Source of the DNA: Isoetes taiwanensis
Taxonomy: Eukaryota; Streptophyta; Lycopodiopsida; Isoetales; Isoetaceae
NCBI GenBank assembly: GCA_021234155.1
Contig: JAJEKV010000051.1
Coordinates: 586,036-650,035, forward strand
Direction: 5' to 3'
DNA length: 64,000 nt
In this document: positions 12,096 through 24,698 of the stretch, piece after piece
Layout: each line of letters starts with the position of its first letter
Position numbering within the stretch: the first letter of the stretch is position 1
Notes under the pieces: generated by a model
What the model was told of the DNA's origin: nothing
The model's database searches: none
What the model saw: only the letters and a program-made list of their open reading frames with translations
Position numbers and translations under genes: made by a program

Positions 12096-15000
12096 GGATA
12101 AATATGTAGTGTTTCATGTAGGTAGATGTATGAGTAGAGTTAACCACGCCCAACCAATATGAGCGTCTGTTGTAAATCATATGAATACGAAAGCTTTAAG
12201 AATTTCCTTTGTATATTATTACGAAAATCAAAGCTGCTTTGTACATATTGGTACAAGAACTGAATAATCTTATTATTATTTCTATTATCATCTAACTATG
12301 TATCGGTCCATGGCTAGATGAAACGCCACTACAATTCCATAGAAAACTCGTAATTGTTAATTACACCATCCCCTTATCATTTAAAAAAATTGGAATCGGT
12401 CAATCCTATATAATTGCCTAATCCGACCATTGATTCAGGCATGTAACAGATATTCCCAATGCGAAGCTGTCGTGAATCATCCGGGGTCAAACCCCATTTT
12501 CATGTCACCATATGATTATGAGCCAAAGGTGGCCAAGTCAATGATGCAAGTCAATCAAACATGACTGTGGCTTACATTACACTGAATTGAATATCACATA
12601 TTAATAGGAACGTCAACAGGAAATACCACCGAGAAGCAGTACACACCGCGACAATAGCAAACATGAGAGAAACTTCACTACTCCATTAAAATTTAACATG
12701 GAGATTTGAACCATGGTAAATTGCGGCATAGGAGGAAGCATGGGGCGAATCCCACAGCCAAAGGCGGTTCGAGAGAAAACCTCAAAATGAAACACCACAC
12801 ATTGCCAAACTAGACAACACGGTAAAGCGAAATACAAGCACAAGAAGGAAGAGACTTAAAAGAAAAGACATTAATCATGGCGAAATCCGGATTGAAGAGG
12901 TCATTATGCTAGGAACTGCTTGCTTTGCCACACACCATTAAAGCCCGAAATACAAGCCTGACAAGGTAGAGGGCTTACAAAAAAGGATTAATGCGTGGCA
13001 AGGAAATGGATTGAAGAGAGTCATTATACGAGGGAACTCTCAGCGCCGCAGACATACAAAACAAAAATCCTGCAAGAGGATTCACTCATGTATATGGGGG
13101 ATATGCCATGCGTGCATGGGGTGGCAAAAAACCCCACAGCCTCTGGATCTTTAAAGCAAATTTACAGCCCTTCGAATAAAAATTACCTAGGATAGTGCAA
13201 AAATGTCACGGAAAAAAGGACCTCCTACCGTGGTATGTAATATGCGAAAATGGGTCAAAACCTCGCTTCCGTTAACGTATAGATGCGATTCTCCTTCGCT
13301 ATAAACCCAGCCAGTCTAGCTACTTGCCTATGGCGGAAATCGAGAAGATGCTTTTTGGTGAGAAAAATCCAAATCTCCCCTTCACAACAAGAACAACCAT
13401 TGATGCCATAGTGCGGCTCGGATTCCGCATCGTGCTCGTTGGATTACGCATAAGCAATTACGTCTACGTGCCACGAACCACGGCGGATTAATACGCTGGC
13501 AGTTAAGACGCTAGATATCACGACTCGAGGTACATTCAAGCGTCGGTTGCCCTCAACCGCTGCCGAATAAACTTCATACATGGCCAGCGACCACCCATCG
13601 AGAAAGAACTTTCAGCCATGCCACCCTAACTTTCCAAATTTGACCACGACCCCCACTTTCCTAACATAGTAAGAAATAAATGGCGCACCTTACCCCAAAC
13701 CATTTAGTGATCAGCATAATATATTTTAGCATGCAGATACACCCTTAAACTATTCACTTAATCATATGTAAATACCCGCTCTTTTCTTCAATTTGCACCA
13801 CACAATGGCTAGATGAAACATACTACAATTCCATAGAAAACTTCGCCAATTGTTAGTACTTCATCCCTTATCATTTGAGAGTGTGTCTTGGAACAAAAGG
13901 TAGGTCGAAAACCCTTGGTGTTCTCTCATTAAATAAAGTGGGACATTTAGTTATCGTTAGCTCGGGACTAGAAAAAACATAATTAAATGGGACGTTTATT
14001 AATCTCGAGTGTTGGTATTAGAAAACCACAACTAAGGTTTAGGGTGGCGGTTGAAGTAGCGTTTGGCTCTTACCGCTGGTTATCACCAACCTACTTAGAG
14101 ACATACAATGGTTCTTGCAATTCTAGCCTACTCAGAAAGCCCTAAAAGAGAGAAAACCACAAACGATAGACCCGGAGATAGGAGATAACGTTGATTTCTA
14201 GTGATTCTTCCATCATGGCCCAGGCCATGGAAGCCATAGCCAAGAGTAGATTAAATGCAATGAGTCTTTCAAGCTTTATGCGCAAAAGAACTACTTTTTA
14301 TTTGTGATTATTCTTTATAGTTATACATTACATTATGTTTTGGACTTATGCTTGAATAGTTCGCGAATGGGAAGGAGAAGAACATAAGTTTTATTAGAAC
14401 ATGTGCTTTCGATAGAGACCTTGAAATGCTATTTGATTACCGTTTGATCTGGCCGTGGGAGATGTGGATTGAGTGGAGCTAGGTTTAGCACCTTCTTCAT
14501 GTTAGCTTGTCTTTTAGGCATCTCAAGTTTGCTACTGATGGTATTATGGCCTTTCCATAAAACTCAAAGCATTTACAAAGGTCTCCTTTGTTCGTTGTTA
14601 ATCGGGATGTGTGTATTTCAAGCTTTAAGATGCATATCAACATACTGACATCATGTAATACTTTCTCTAGTCCTCTTGCTCTTCAAAGTATTTAGGACCC
14701 CTTGCTAACATCCAAGTTTGTCATATGCCACACTTACTACAATCTAGGATATAAAGGCTTTTTGTATTTCTTAAGTGTATATTTCTTGACCTCTATCTAT
14801 TCTGTCTAATGTGATTGTAGCAGTAATAGATTCGCTGAGAAACTTTGTAAATTTGTACATATCAGTGTGATGATGCATGACATATCTGTCGAAAACCTCC
14901 ACATTGAAGGGTGCTAATGCACCATTACTACAGGGGTATCTACTGGAGGCAAATGTATGGCCCGATTAGGTATAATCACTTAACAACATATTATTAGCAC

Positions 15001-18000
15001 CAGTTATTTGGGCCAGAGCAAAGCTGAAGAGGGTGGCATTCATCTTCAATGGCTTCCATCTAGCAACATTCACATATCATGTTTCATGTTCTTCCATTAT
15101 CTTCATGTTTTCAGTGCGAGGTGTAAACCCGGTATGAATGGGTATGAATTGTTCTATGCCTCTTTAAGGGCAAACGGGATAACATGAGCTGTTTTGGCCA
15201 GGGGCAAGTGTGGGATTAGACTGGCTTCTCTAATATGATGTTTTGGCCTTTTCAAATCAGCATGCAAAGGTATATATCAGATAATGTTTCCAGCCTTCAT
15301 TGTGCAATTGTACACACATCCTTTATACGAGGCTTCCATCTAGAAACCAACATGCGTTTCTCTTTCTAACATGCTTTAAGATGTTGTGGATCCATGGAAG
15401 TCGGGTGTTCTCTATATTCACCACCTTCATACAATTGAGTATGTGTGCCAAAGAGGCATGTTGCAGAGGCAAGAATCATATTTCTTGGAGGAGAATTGGA
15501 TGGGGAACCGTGGCCTTGACTTTAAGAGCCCGAGTCAAAAAGGTTTTCTGGATCCATTCCAAATAATCCCAATTGGCAAGGGGTATTACCGATTTCCATG
15601 AAGGGGTATTACCGATTCCCATGCCTCCACTCCATATAAAATAATTGGTTTCACCAAAATCCTGAACAAGCGTGCTTAATGAGACCAATCATTGTGTGCT
15701 GCTTTGTGCCAATTTTTATATATTAGATAGATGCTTTTCAACATGTCCTTACTCGTTGTTTTGGGGTGTTAAAACCAATATGGTGGTAATAAAGCTCAAC
15801 CAAGATCTTGTAATAATGCAGTACTACAGCGTTTGACCTTGAATATAGAGATGACCTAAAGTAAAATGCACTAATGAAATGCGTTTGCACTAATAAAAAG
15901 AATCTCCAAGATTCCTAAAATACCAATAAATTCACACTTCTACTTTTTAGAGAGTCCTTAAAAAGAGCCATTTTAATTTTATATGATTGCGTGTGCCATT
16001 TTAGGTGCCAAAATTACAGAAGAATTGGCACCTTGTTAATTTGACATCCCTAATTTAGGTATAAAATAACAATCTAATTTAGGTGGTTTTGAAACACACA
16101 TGGTAAGTGGGAAAATGGAAGAACAATCAAAATCTTGACTAATAATGAAGATTAAAATGTACAGTAGTATGAACACTTATTGCTCAAAACCACAGCAAAC
16201 TGCAGCAGCATAGGCAAGCCAAAATCTATAAAACAATCTTTTGAAACAAAAGTGCAAAATGCTAATAGCATATGGAAATCTTAATTTTGAAAAATAAACA
16301 CTATTCAAGCGGTCATGTACATCTGTTGCAAATGCTTAAATTACTGCAGTAGTTTTACATTGTGGAAAGAGTAGGATTTGGAGTGTAAATTAGGTGCTCA
16401 TCAACTCCTTTAGATAGGTCATCACTCTCCTCATTAGCACTCTCCTCATTGTCACTTGAAGTGGTGGAAGGGCTAGCGGAAATGAACATTGTCATAATAC
16501 TTTGACTTAGGTCATCAATATCCTCGCTTGGAAGGATTTGAAGCCAAATTCTGGATTGTTCTGCAGTCATTTATCAACCTTGATGAAAAACATAAGCCAA
16601 AACTTGTTTCATTCAGGTCCAGGTTGTCTATGTAATTCTTATTCATTGTTTTCCTGTCCTTTTTAAGGAATTATAATAGGATCATACCGACCAACAAACG
16701 GATCTGCATCCGTAGTAGCATACCAATGAACTTTTATCACTTGTAAACAATGTCCTTAACCTACTTAATCCCGGAAGGACACTCTTAGGTCATGGAATGA
16801 TTGAAGGTACAACTACTAGCATGCCTTACTTGGTCGCAGAGTTTTTGGAGTTTGACCTTCTTTTCTTGAGTGCGTCTATGTCAGAAATTTACGTGCACGA
16901 TCCATGAGCTCGTTGTTGACTTCAATACTGCAGACAACAGATTCCTTTGCAATTCCTCCTCAACAAGGGGAGAGGATTGACTACTAGGCCAACAAAAAGA
17001 AACCTCCAGAGAGATGTTGTTTAGAAACTTGGTTACATTTTTCATGGTTTCAAAAAAATCCTCCCACCAACCTTTGTCCTTTTCTCCATGCTGGTTTGTG
17101 AGACAAAAGGTTTCTTATCCTTGTTCTTCGCAGTATGGTCGATGGCACTTTTCAATGGCTGTTGAATGGCTCTTCTCATTTCTTTAGTTTCAAGAACATA
17201 TTTCAAGAATTGTAATCCTACCTCTGGCAGTCAGGATGTAGAAGTCACAAAATACTTCCCTTAACGATTTGCTTTACCCTCCTTGAGAAAGAACTTTACA
17301 TGATGCTGAAAGGTCAAATTATTCAACTGGTGCATAGCAAGACATGTGTCGGTGGTATTTGGAAAAGTGAATTCCACGAAAATCATAAGTCCTGGTTAAG
17401 CACTTAGAATGGCCCGGAGTTGGATTGAGCTTGCTCAATCGGCGCCGCGAGGAGTATAGACAAAATGCCTTTTTCTGCACAACCTTCACAATCATTAAAT
17501 ATTTGGTCTATCTAATCATGTATGGCCAACAAGTAAAAACCAACCTTGACCTTTAGGAAGATACTAATTGGACCAGCATTGCTTGTGATGAGCAGCTGGT
17601 TTTGTTTTCTCATTTGTATTGTCTCATTTGTATGTACACAACGGGGCAGCCTCCTTTACCAAAAGAATGCGGTTTAACCAGCTATACCATGGGCTTAGGA
17701 TCAACTGTGTATATTTGATGCATCAAAATACTACGCCTTGTACCACTCCATGAAAGATCAGAGCCCAACTAGGTGCAACTTCAAAAAGTCAACTTCATCT
17801 AAATCTTTAGGAAAGTTTACAAAATGTGGAAGTGAGGTCTTCTTCTAATCCCTGCCATCTACTACCACAGACATGTATTCAAGTGGCCTCTCCAAAGATT
17901 TCTTTCTGTGTTTTGCCAACTTCTTTCCTTCCAGGGCTTGAGCCTCTCTGTGATCTTGTAATTGTTGAGTTATTTGATCTACACCCAAGGACAGTAGTCA

Positions 18001-18020
18001 ATACCTACAAACAACACTAA
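12096..18020. other. Gene-poor region with small duplications
   Basis: No gene was recognised. A word of about 70 bp starting TGGCTAGATGAAAC, containing TACAATTCCATAGAAAAC and ending CTTATCATTT, occurs at about 12,309-12,381 and again at 13,805-13,878 in the same orientation. A diverged tandem duplication of about 130 bp with shared GGATTGAAGAG and GTCATTAT words lies at about 12,860-13,060. On the minus strand at about 16.4-17.1 kb there are short readable stretches, but they did not match any family I know. Confidence 0.4.
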
Positions 18021-18026
18021 CTGATG

Positions 18027-18234
18027 CTATGTGCACATGGACAGATTTTGGTCCCTTGCTATGTGTGCATAGACAAGTGACCAGAATTTATGGAACGTGC
18101 TATGTGCGCATAGATAAGGATCTTGAATTTATGAATTGTGCTATGCGCGCATAGATAAGAGTTAAAAATTTTAGCATCATGCTATGCGCACATAGACATT
18201 CGACGAGTTTTGGAACCATGCTATGTGCACATAG
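18027..18234. repeat. Six-unit tandem repeat with palindromic 14-mer core
   Basis: Six units start at 18,027, 18,059, 18,100, 18,141, 18,182 and 18,221, so the spacing is 32, 41, 41, 41 and 39. Each contains a 14-base core of form CTATGYGYRCATAG. Units 4 (CTATGCGCGCATAG) and 6 (CTATGTGCACATAG) are perfect palindromes that differ at two paired positions, while units 1, 2, 3 and 5 have one mismatched pair each. Between cores the spacers share weaker similarity (GACAAG, TTTTGGAAC, GAATTTATG). The function is unknown; it could be a protein-binding array or a minisatellite. Confidence 0.85.
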
Positions 18235-18601
18235 ACAAGCAAACAATTTTTGAACACGTACTTTTCTCTAGAAGATCCTTCGCCGTGGACCTTTTCTCCT
18301 TCAATATTGAACAGGTAGAGCATACCGAGAACCGGTGCCTCTTTGGAATCTAACAAGATTAAATTCTTGCTTCCACGATCTTAAAAGTAGAGATGCGATA
18401 TGGTGAGCAGTAGAGATGCGACTTCGAACCTTTGAAAAGATCTATGTACATGATGTAGACTTCCTTCTTGGTAATGTTGTTTGTAAGATGATAAACAGGA
18501 CTGTTGGGTAGCCGCTCACAGTTGGAGCCAAAAAAGCCTACCAGCCATGCTTTTGCTTCTAGGCAATGCATATGAACTACTTTCTTTGGGTGACAATAGT
18601 C

Positions 18602-18606
18602 ATCAA
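18602..18606. other. Target-site duplication of minus-strand copia (left)
   Basis: ATCAA directly left of the left LTR; the identical 5-mer directly follows the right LTR at 23,627-23,631. Confidence 0.85.
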
Positions 18607-19018
18607 TGTTGATTTTTCAATTTGTCCAAATAGCTTATTGCTCAAGTGCCCTTTCATGCTTTTATCCTATGAGATATTCTATTCAAGCAATTTTAATTCA
18701 TGACCAAACTTCAAAGGGTCACAAATTCACATAGTTTCCCTTTTTGTATAACTTAGAACTTCCACAACTTTATTAGAACCTAGAATACAAGTTCTGGAAA
18801 TGAGTATTGTCAATAAAATAATCATTAGGCATGTCAGCCAGCTGGGGGGATTGAGCTCTTTTTCTATGCTTGAGGGTTAGAGAGATATGGTCCCCTAAAT
18901 CCCCTTGTGCCTTAACTTTCTTGTAGAACTGTTGATCTATGAAGAAGATTTATCACGGCCAATATACGCTTCAGGTTAGCTTCAAACACCAATATCCACA
19001 TGATCTCTAGATTCAACA
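18607..19018 (-). repeat. 3' LTR of minus-strand copia element
   Basis: 412 bp, begins TGTTGATTTTTC and ends GATTCAACA on the plus strand. It aligns with both ends of the right LTR; its middle part of about 70 bp (near 18,830-18,890) differs from the corresponding longer middle of the right LTR. Confidence 0.85.
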
Positions 19019-19370
19019 TTCCCCTTCATGTGATATTCCTTATCATCACATTGAAGTAACCCTCTTAGTCCTGAAACCTAGATGTTGGTAAAGCACTTTA
19101 GTAAGGAAGATCTCTCCACGCTCCTCTAATCTATTTGTGCTAACATAGGTCAAATGAATTTGATTTTTCTTTACCATATCTCGAATCAAAATGGACTTCC
19201 ATGTCAATGTGCTTTTGATCTTTCATGTAGAATTGGATTTTTTGTCATGGCAATTACAACTTGTATTGTCACAATAAATAATTGTTAGTCAGTTTGATCC
19301 AAATCCTAATTCTTTCATGAGTCTGGGGACGACAGGTTGGCAGACTTGGGCGGGTTCAATGCTTCTGTTT

Positions 19371-20110
19371 TTACATTTCCAAGCCAGCGGAGCACCACCT
19401 AATAAAGCAATGTATCACGAGGTTGATTTTCTTTTGTCCAAATCCTCGATGCAATCCACGGTAAACATGGCGCAAATTAGTTTCATTAAATAGAATGCCA
19501 AAATGCATTGTACCTTTCAAATATTTTAAAAATCCATTTTGGTACATTCCAATGTGCTCTTCTAGGTTTATTGTAATTTTGCTAAAGAATATTAGCGCAA
19601 ATGCAATGCTCCAGTCGAGTGCAATTTGCCACATATGACAAACAACCAATCAAACTCCTCTATGTTTCTCATTGTTTGCTTTCACTTTCTGTTCTTGGAC
19701 TCATCTCTACTTGAGATATTTTGTGACCGGGAACTATAGGTATGCCATTACATTCTTCCATATGAAATTTCTTTAGCACGTTTTGAATGTGTCCTTGCTG
19801 ACTTAATGCCAATATTTTGTTATTTATGTCCCTGTGTACATCAATTCCTAAAAACCTCTTCAGTTCTCCAAGGTCACTCATTTGAAAGCGTTTCTTCAAA
19901 TATTTTACAATGACTCAATACTTTCTTTCCTTTGATACCATGATGTTGTCATCAACATATAGGGCAATTATGCACCATTCATTCCCCAATTTAAATCTGT
20001 AAATGTTCCCATCATAGTTAAGTTTCTCAAAACCTTGTTCTAATAAACATCCATCCATATACTTATACCATTCTGCGAAGTTGTTTGAGACCATATCTTG
20101 CTCTATTTAG
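19371..20110 (-). pseudogene. Copia pol C-terminus: RT palm end and RNase H remains
   Basis: Minus strand. The RT catalytic motif LYVDDNIMVSK lies with YVDD codons at 19,948-19,959. It is followed by MSDLGELKRFLGIDVHRDIN and the LSQQGHIQNVLKKF block (19,669-19,899), classic for copia RT after the active site. Further on (19,371-19,649) the EHIGMYQNG...YLKGTMHFGILF block corresponds to the region before RNase H. The reading frame changes between these blocks and the RNase H catalytic residues are not clearly preserved. Part of the fingers region seems lost near 20.1 kb. Confidence 0.8.
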
Positions 20111-20204
20111 CTTCCAAACTTTTCCTTTTCTTCTTCAAATCCGGTGAGGTCAGGTATATTTCTTCCTCTATTTAGCATTCAAAAATCTTTGTACTTATAT
20201 CCAT

Positions 20205-21083
20205 ATGATGTGTTTAAAGTCACAAGCATTGCCAATTGCTAGCTTGGCATTCTCAAAGTATTTATTTTCACTAATGGTGAGAATGTTTCATCAAATCGCT
20301 ACCACGTTTTTGGTAATAGGCAGCATTGCCACAAGTCTAGCTTTAAATTTCTTTGTTTTCTTGTCAATTCCTGGCTTTATTCGATATATCCATTTGCTAC
20401 CCACAATATTCTTATTCATAGGAGCATCTACCACTATGTATGTGTTTGTTCTTTTAAAAGCTCCCATTTCTTCTTACATTGCATTATGCCAACTTTTTGC
20501 ATTGCAATCCTGAATAGCTTCAAAATAATTTTGAGGTGTCTTATCTGTCTCAAGAATGAGGATGTCAAATAAAGTATTAATTTCTCCTGCATTAGACCTC
20601 AGCCTTACTCTTTCCAATTTCAGTTCTACCAGGTAATTCCAAATTGTGTGCTTCATCTGCTAAAATTTGAGCTTCTGTATCAGCAATTTCTGCCTCTTGA
20701 TGTACAGTCCCATGTTCAATTTCATGTTCCATCTCTGGCTCAATAAGGTCATTTGGAACTATCTCTGATTCATTGTCGGACTCACTTACATATGTTTGCT
20801 CAAATCTTTTAATTTTTTCTTCTTCACTTGCTTCACTCAATTGTTGTTTTGACTCTTCAACTATACCTCCTTCTTTATTTTTAGCTGAGTCCTCTGAGTT
20901 TAATTTTGGAATTTTCCTGTAGAACTCTCTTTCATTAAAAATAGCATCTCGACTGATTATGATTTTCCTTCTTGCAGGATCATATAATCTAAAGACCTTT
21001 GAGTTTAAATCATATCCAACAAGATATGCTATATATGCCCTATCTTCTTCGGTTCGATTCAGTCTGTGATGAATGAATTTCAA
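20205..21083 (-). pseudogene. Copia integrase C-terminus and RT start, decayed
   Basis: Minus strand. The long frame 20,592-21,083 contains LNRTEEDRAYIAYLVGYDLN, then KVFRLYDPARRKIIISRDAI, the usual copia integrase C-terminal block, then an acidic linker. In 20,300-20,656 the blocks KSWHNAM and IVGSKWIYRIK match the start of the copia RT domain. Frames are broken between blocks. Confidence 0.8.
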
Positions 21084-21109
21084 GGCATCACTAGCTTGAT
21101 CTTTTGTCT

Positions 21110-21493
21110 TTAAGATATAACATTTGGTCTTTCTTTGAAATCATCAATAAAACTCGTAAAATATTTGTGTCCACTCAAGCTAGTAACATTTATAGGGCCA
21201 CATAAATCCATGTGTACCAAATCCAAAATATCCTTTGCTCTTTTATTTGACCTTTTAAATGACAATCTTGATTGCTTTCCAAGTTGACACCCTCCACATA
21301 AGAATTTCCCTTCTTCTTCTATTTTTGCTGAGATTAGCCCCTTTTTCTCCAGTGTTGTAATCATTGCAGAATTTACATGACATAATCTGTTATGCCAAAG
21401 TTTCATATCAGGGTATTCAATGAGATTGATTTCATGAAGATGTTCAACATTCAATCCAAACAAATTCCCAACTCGTTTACCAATAAACTTCAA
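21110..21493 (-). pseudogene. Copia GAG-pre-integrase and integrase core fragment
   Basis: Minus strand frame with MKLWHNRLCHVNSAMI (zinc-finger HH part), CGGCQLGKQSRLSF (CC part) and LVHMDLCGPINVTSL, which carries the first catalytic Asp of integrase. The Asp and Glu of the later DDE motif are not recognised because the frame fails after SFIDDFKERP. It sits immediately upstream of the integrase C-terminal block of the same element. Confidence 0.85.
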
Positions 21494-21772
21494 TCACCAT
21501 TAAAAAAAAACTTTACATTGGATCTGTTCAAATAACACTTTATATCATTGACATACGGATATGAGATTCCTTACAAGACCAGGTACACACAAGACATCTC
21601 TTAACATAACAGTTTTGCCATTTAAGTCAAATAGCTCCAAAACACCAGAATCTTCAATTTTCTTCAAACCTCCATCACCAAGCTGGACATGTCCTTCTTT
21701 TCTCTAAACACCGGCTTATGTAAATCCACACATGCACTTTTTAAGCTCGGATCTATAACAACAAAACAGTCA

Positions 21773-22352
21773 TTATTTTCCTTTGGAATCTGAAACATTA
21801 CAACTCAAATATTTCCTTACCTCCATAGTGTCATCTTCAAGCTCACCTTTACTACTCTCATGTTTCTCAACTATATTGACACTTGCACCACCTCTGGAAT
21901 TTCCCCTGCCTCTGCCACCTCTGTAGCCACCAGATCTCCCTCGACCCCTTCCCTTTTTAGGGCTTGAGCAGTGAAAGCAAAGTGACCTTACCCTCACAAT
22001 TAAACACCTCGACTCTTTTCACTGTGCCGGACATTCATTCTTCAAATATTATTATTGATTGCATATATAGCGAGGCCCTATTTTTTCCTTTTGAGAATTT
22101 TAAAACCAACCTTTTTGTCTTATCAATGTAAATTACCTGGGGTGAACTACGACTCCTTTTGTATATAGCTCTTTGGATTATCTCCAAATTGGTCGTGTAT
22201 CGTCGATGCTTATGTTCATAGAAGTGGCTACATTTATGACAAAGGTTTGCTAAGTAGCTATTATGAAGAAGCCCGGCCTTATAAGAAAGCCAAGATCGTC
22301 TTTGCTCACTTTCGGAATATTTCAGTATCAAGATCTGCAATAATAGAGTCAA
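21773..22352 (-). pseudogene. Copia gag remains with RGG-type basic region
   Basis: Minus strand. A frame at 21,773-21,997 contains a basic Gly/Arg-rich segment (GRGRSGGYRGGRGRGNSRGG) next to a short CFHC piece of a zinc knuckle. Upstream sequence to 22,352 resembles gag but is split over frames. The position between the primer site at 22.84 kb and the GAG-pre-integrase block fits gag. Confidence 0.6.
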
Positions 22353-22834
22353 ACCTTTCCTAAGAAATTAGTTGGTTTGTATTTTTCAAATAGCTTCATT
22401 TTTTCTTAACTCCTTTTCCAACATATCTATCGTGAGGAACTCGCGTTTCATAGTGTTTGATCGGTGGTCCATGAGTGTTGATCTTTGAGCTTCATACCTC
22501 GAAGCTTTAGCACAGCGATTCTGCACATAATTATGGCTTGGGCTTCCATAATTTTAGCTTCCTCTCCTTCGAGGCGAAGTTCCCCGCATGAGACACCCTA
22601 GCGGTGTTGAAACACCAATTTGTCTAGAACTAGCAGCGGGACTTAGACCACGAGCTAGATGCACTGCTCCTGGCTGAAGGCGGACTACCATCAATTAGAT
22701 ACCACAATTTTTCAAATTCGAGCACACTCCTAATACTCTCCTTCCAAATTTGAAAACCTCCATCCCCTTTAAAAATTTCAATTGCATTCAGTAAATTTGC
22801 ACCAAACCTGGTTGTCCATGATTACTAGACCTTA

Positions 22835-22847
22835 AGCTCTGATACCA
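22835..22847 (-). promoter_or_regulatory. Copia primer-binding site (tRNA-iMet type)
   Basis: Minus-strand sequence TGGTATCAGAGCT, complementary to the 3' end of plant initiator-Met tRNA, one base inside the right LTR. Confidence 0.9.
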
Positions 22848-22848
22848 A

Positions 22849-23626
22849 TATTGATTTTTCAATTTGTCCAAATAGCTTATTGCTCGTCTTAACCTCTGTC
22901 TTTTTATCACCAACAAGATATATTCTATTCAAGCAGGTACAATTCATGATGGAAACTTCCAAAGAAACAAATTCATAGTTTCCCTTTTGTATAACTTAGA
23001 ACTTCCACAACTTTATTAAAACCTAGAATACAAGTTCACAAATGAGTATTGTCAATAAAAATAATCATTAGAGCGTAATCCTTGTAACAGAGTTGACTCT
23101 TTTCTGTGGCGGGGTTGTAGATCTTTGATCCATCATTCAAAGCGCATTCAGGCATCCATCTGGCTCGATTACCTTTCGATTATTTCGACATTGTTCTATA
23201 TCGGCCGATCGGCGGTTATGGGCTTGGGATAAACTTGCCCTTCCGAGAAACCTGAGTCCCAAGATATATCCCACAGGCCAACTAGTGTTCAATAGCTTTC
23301 GACCGAATTATCCCACATGCCTATTTCAAAATTTCGGCCTCACGAACCATTGGTTTTGCAATTCTCTTGAATATTCAACAACATTCAAATAACCATTGCA
23401 ATGCTATCAATTTCAACCCTAATAAGTTAAACAATAAATTTCTCATGCCTTAGGCTCAACCTAGCTAGCCACAAGCCAGATTGATCAAGGGGAGCCAAGA
23501 TATGGTCCCTAATCCCCTTGTGCCTTAACTTTCTTGTAGAAACTGTTGATCTATGAAAGATTTATCTGTATGTCTGCTTCACAGTTGCTTCAAACACCAA
23601 TATCACATGATCTCTAGATTCGAACA
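22849..23626 (-). repeat. 5' LTR of minus-strand copia element, enlarged
   Basis: 778 bp against 412 bp for its partner. The outer 220 bp and the last 140 bp align with the left LTR, while the middle (about 23,073-23,490) is extra or replaced sequence not seen in the left LTR. Confidence 0.8.
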
Positions 23627-23631
23627 ATCAA

Positions 23632-24698
23632 TGTATGAATTTCTGTCTAACCATTTTTGTACCCTTGACATGCATTAATTTCCAATGGCATGTATTCTTT
23701 TGAAAGCCAACTAGCAAATAGTTACGTTCATAATGTAGAGGGAAAAATGGTCACCTCGTTCAGGCCTCACATGATATGCTAAGTAGGATTCTTGATCACC
23801 TTTGGACATTGATTGAAGGTTTACATGGGTGTCATGCTATAGAAGAAAAGTAAAGTTCGATAAAGCGGCTATTACGCTGTAGAAGCTAATGCGCCTCGGC
23901 TTCCTCATGTAAGGTGGAGTCCCATTAGGCGATTAACGTAATCCTAAAGCCCATACGTGAGTTCCTCTTAAATCTTTTTGCACTGCTATATTCTTAAATC
24001 TTTTTGCACTGCTGTGTGGATTTCTCGGTTTCAAAGTCTTTGCAGGGCTGTTATTCAGGTTAGAGTGTATGATAGGTCTTTGAGGAGTACAAAAGGCTCA
24101 TCTTCAAGCATTGTGTCGTTAACCTTCTCCCTCTCTGCCAAAGAGCGTGGAAACAATGTTCTCGACTTTCTTCTTAAGACTAGAGTTGTTCCTAAATGGA
24201 CCAAAAATGGTTCATTTGCACTGTTCACATTAAAATTCATATAAAATCAACAACTTAATCTTCTATGAAGCCCTTCCTTCAATACATGGCAGTGATGTCA
24301 TATAAGAAAAATACTTAAAAATCCATCAGCTCACATACTTGAAAGTTATGCTTAGGTGAAGCTAAGGGGATCTAGTCAAAACTGTCTCGTGTTTATATAA
24401 GATAAAACTGTCTCGAGAAAAAGCATTTTTTGATTTTTTTTTCATTATTTTTCTATTTTTCTAGACAAGATAGAGAGTAAAACACAAAAACCCATACTTC
24501 AATCCGAGTTCTGTGAAGGGAGATAGGACCATTTGAACATGGCAGGGTTCCCAAATCAAATCAATAACTTTTATTTGAAAATAGGGTCAGATGTTGCAAT
24601 GCAAGACAGGATAATATAGTCAAATCTACCATCCACAAGAACTGTTGTCCTTACTTCAGGATCAAAATGTCTGCAACAAAAAAACAACATCATATCAA
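23632..24698. other. AT-rich intergenic DNA, no gene seen
   Basis: Contains a short in-place duplication of CTTAAATCTTTTTGCACTGC at about 23,967-24,013. No recognisable protein. Confidence 0.5.

Larger units (their letters stand above)
18607..23626 (-). mobile_element. Ty1/copia LTR retrotransposon, minus strand, decayed
   Basis: Full structure is visible: left LTR 18,607-19,018, PPT complement TTCCCCTTC at 19,019-19,027, decayed pol and gag between 19.4 and 22.4 kb, initiator-Met tRNA primer site complement AGCTCTGATACCA at 22,835-22,847, right LTR from 22,849 to 23,626, and 5-bp ATCAA duplications outside both LTRs. LTR ends follow the TG...CA rule on the left copy (TGTTGATT...TTCAACA); the right copy has TA at its first two bases. 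Domain order read on the minus strand is gag, GAG-pre-integrase, integrase, RT, RNase H, which is the copia order. Multiple stops and frameshifts show it is not autonomous now. Confidence 0.9.

Noticed and set aside
18027-18234. Possible CRISPR-like array because of regular palindromic repeats
   Set aside because: Only the 14-bp core is conserved, spacers resemble one another, no cas genes, and the genome is eukaryotic.
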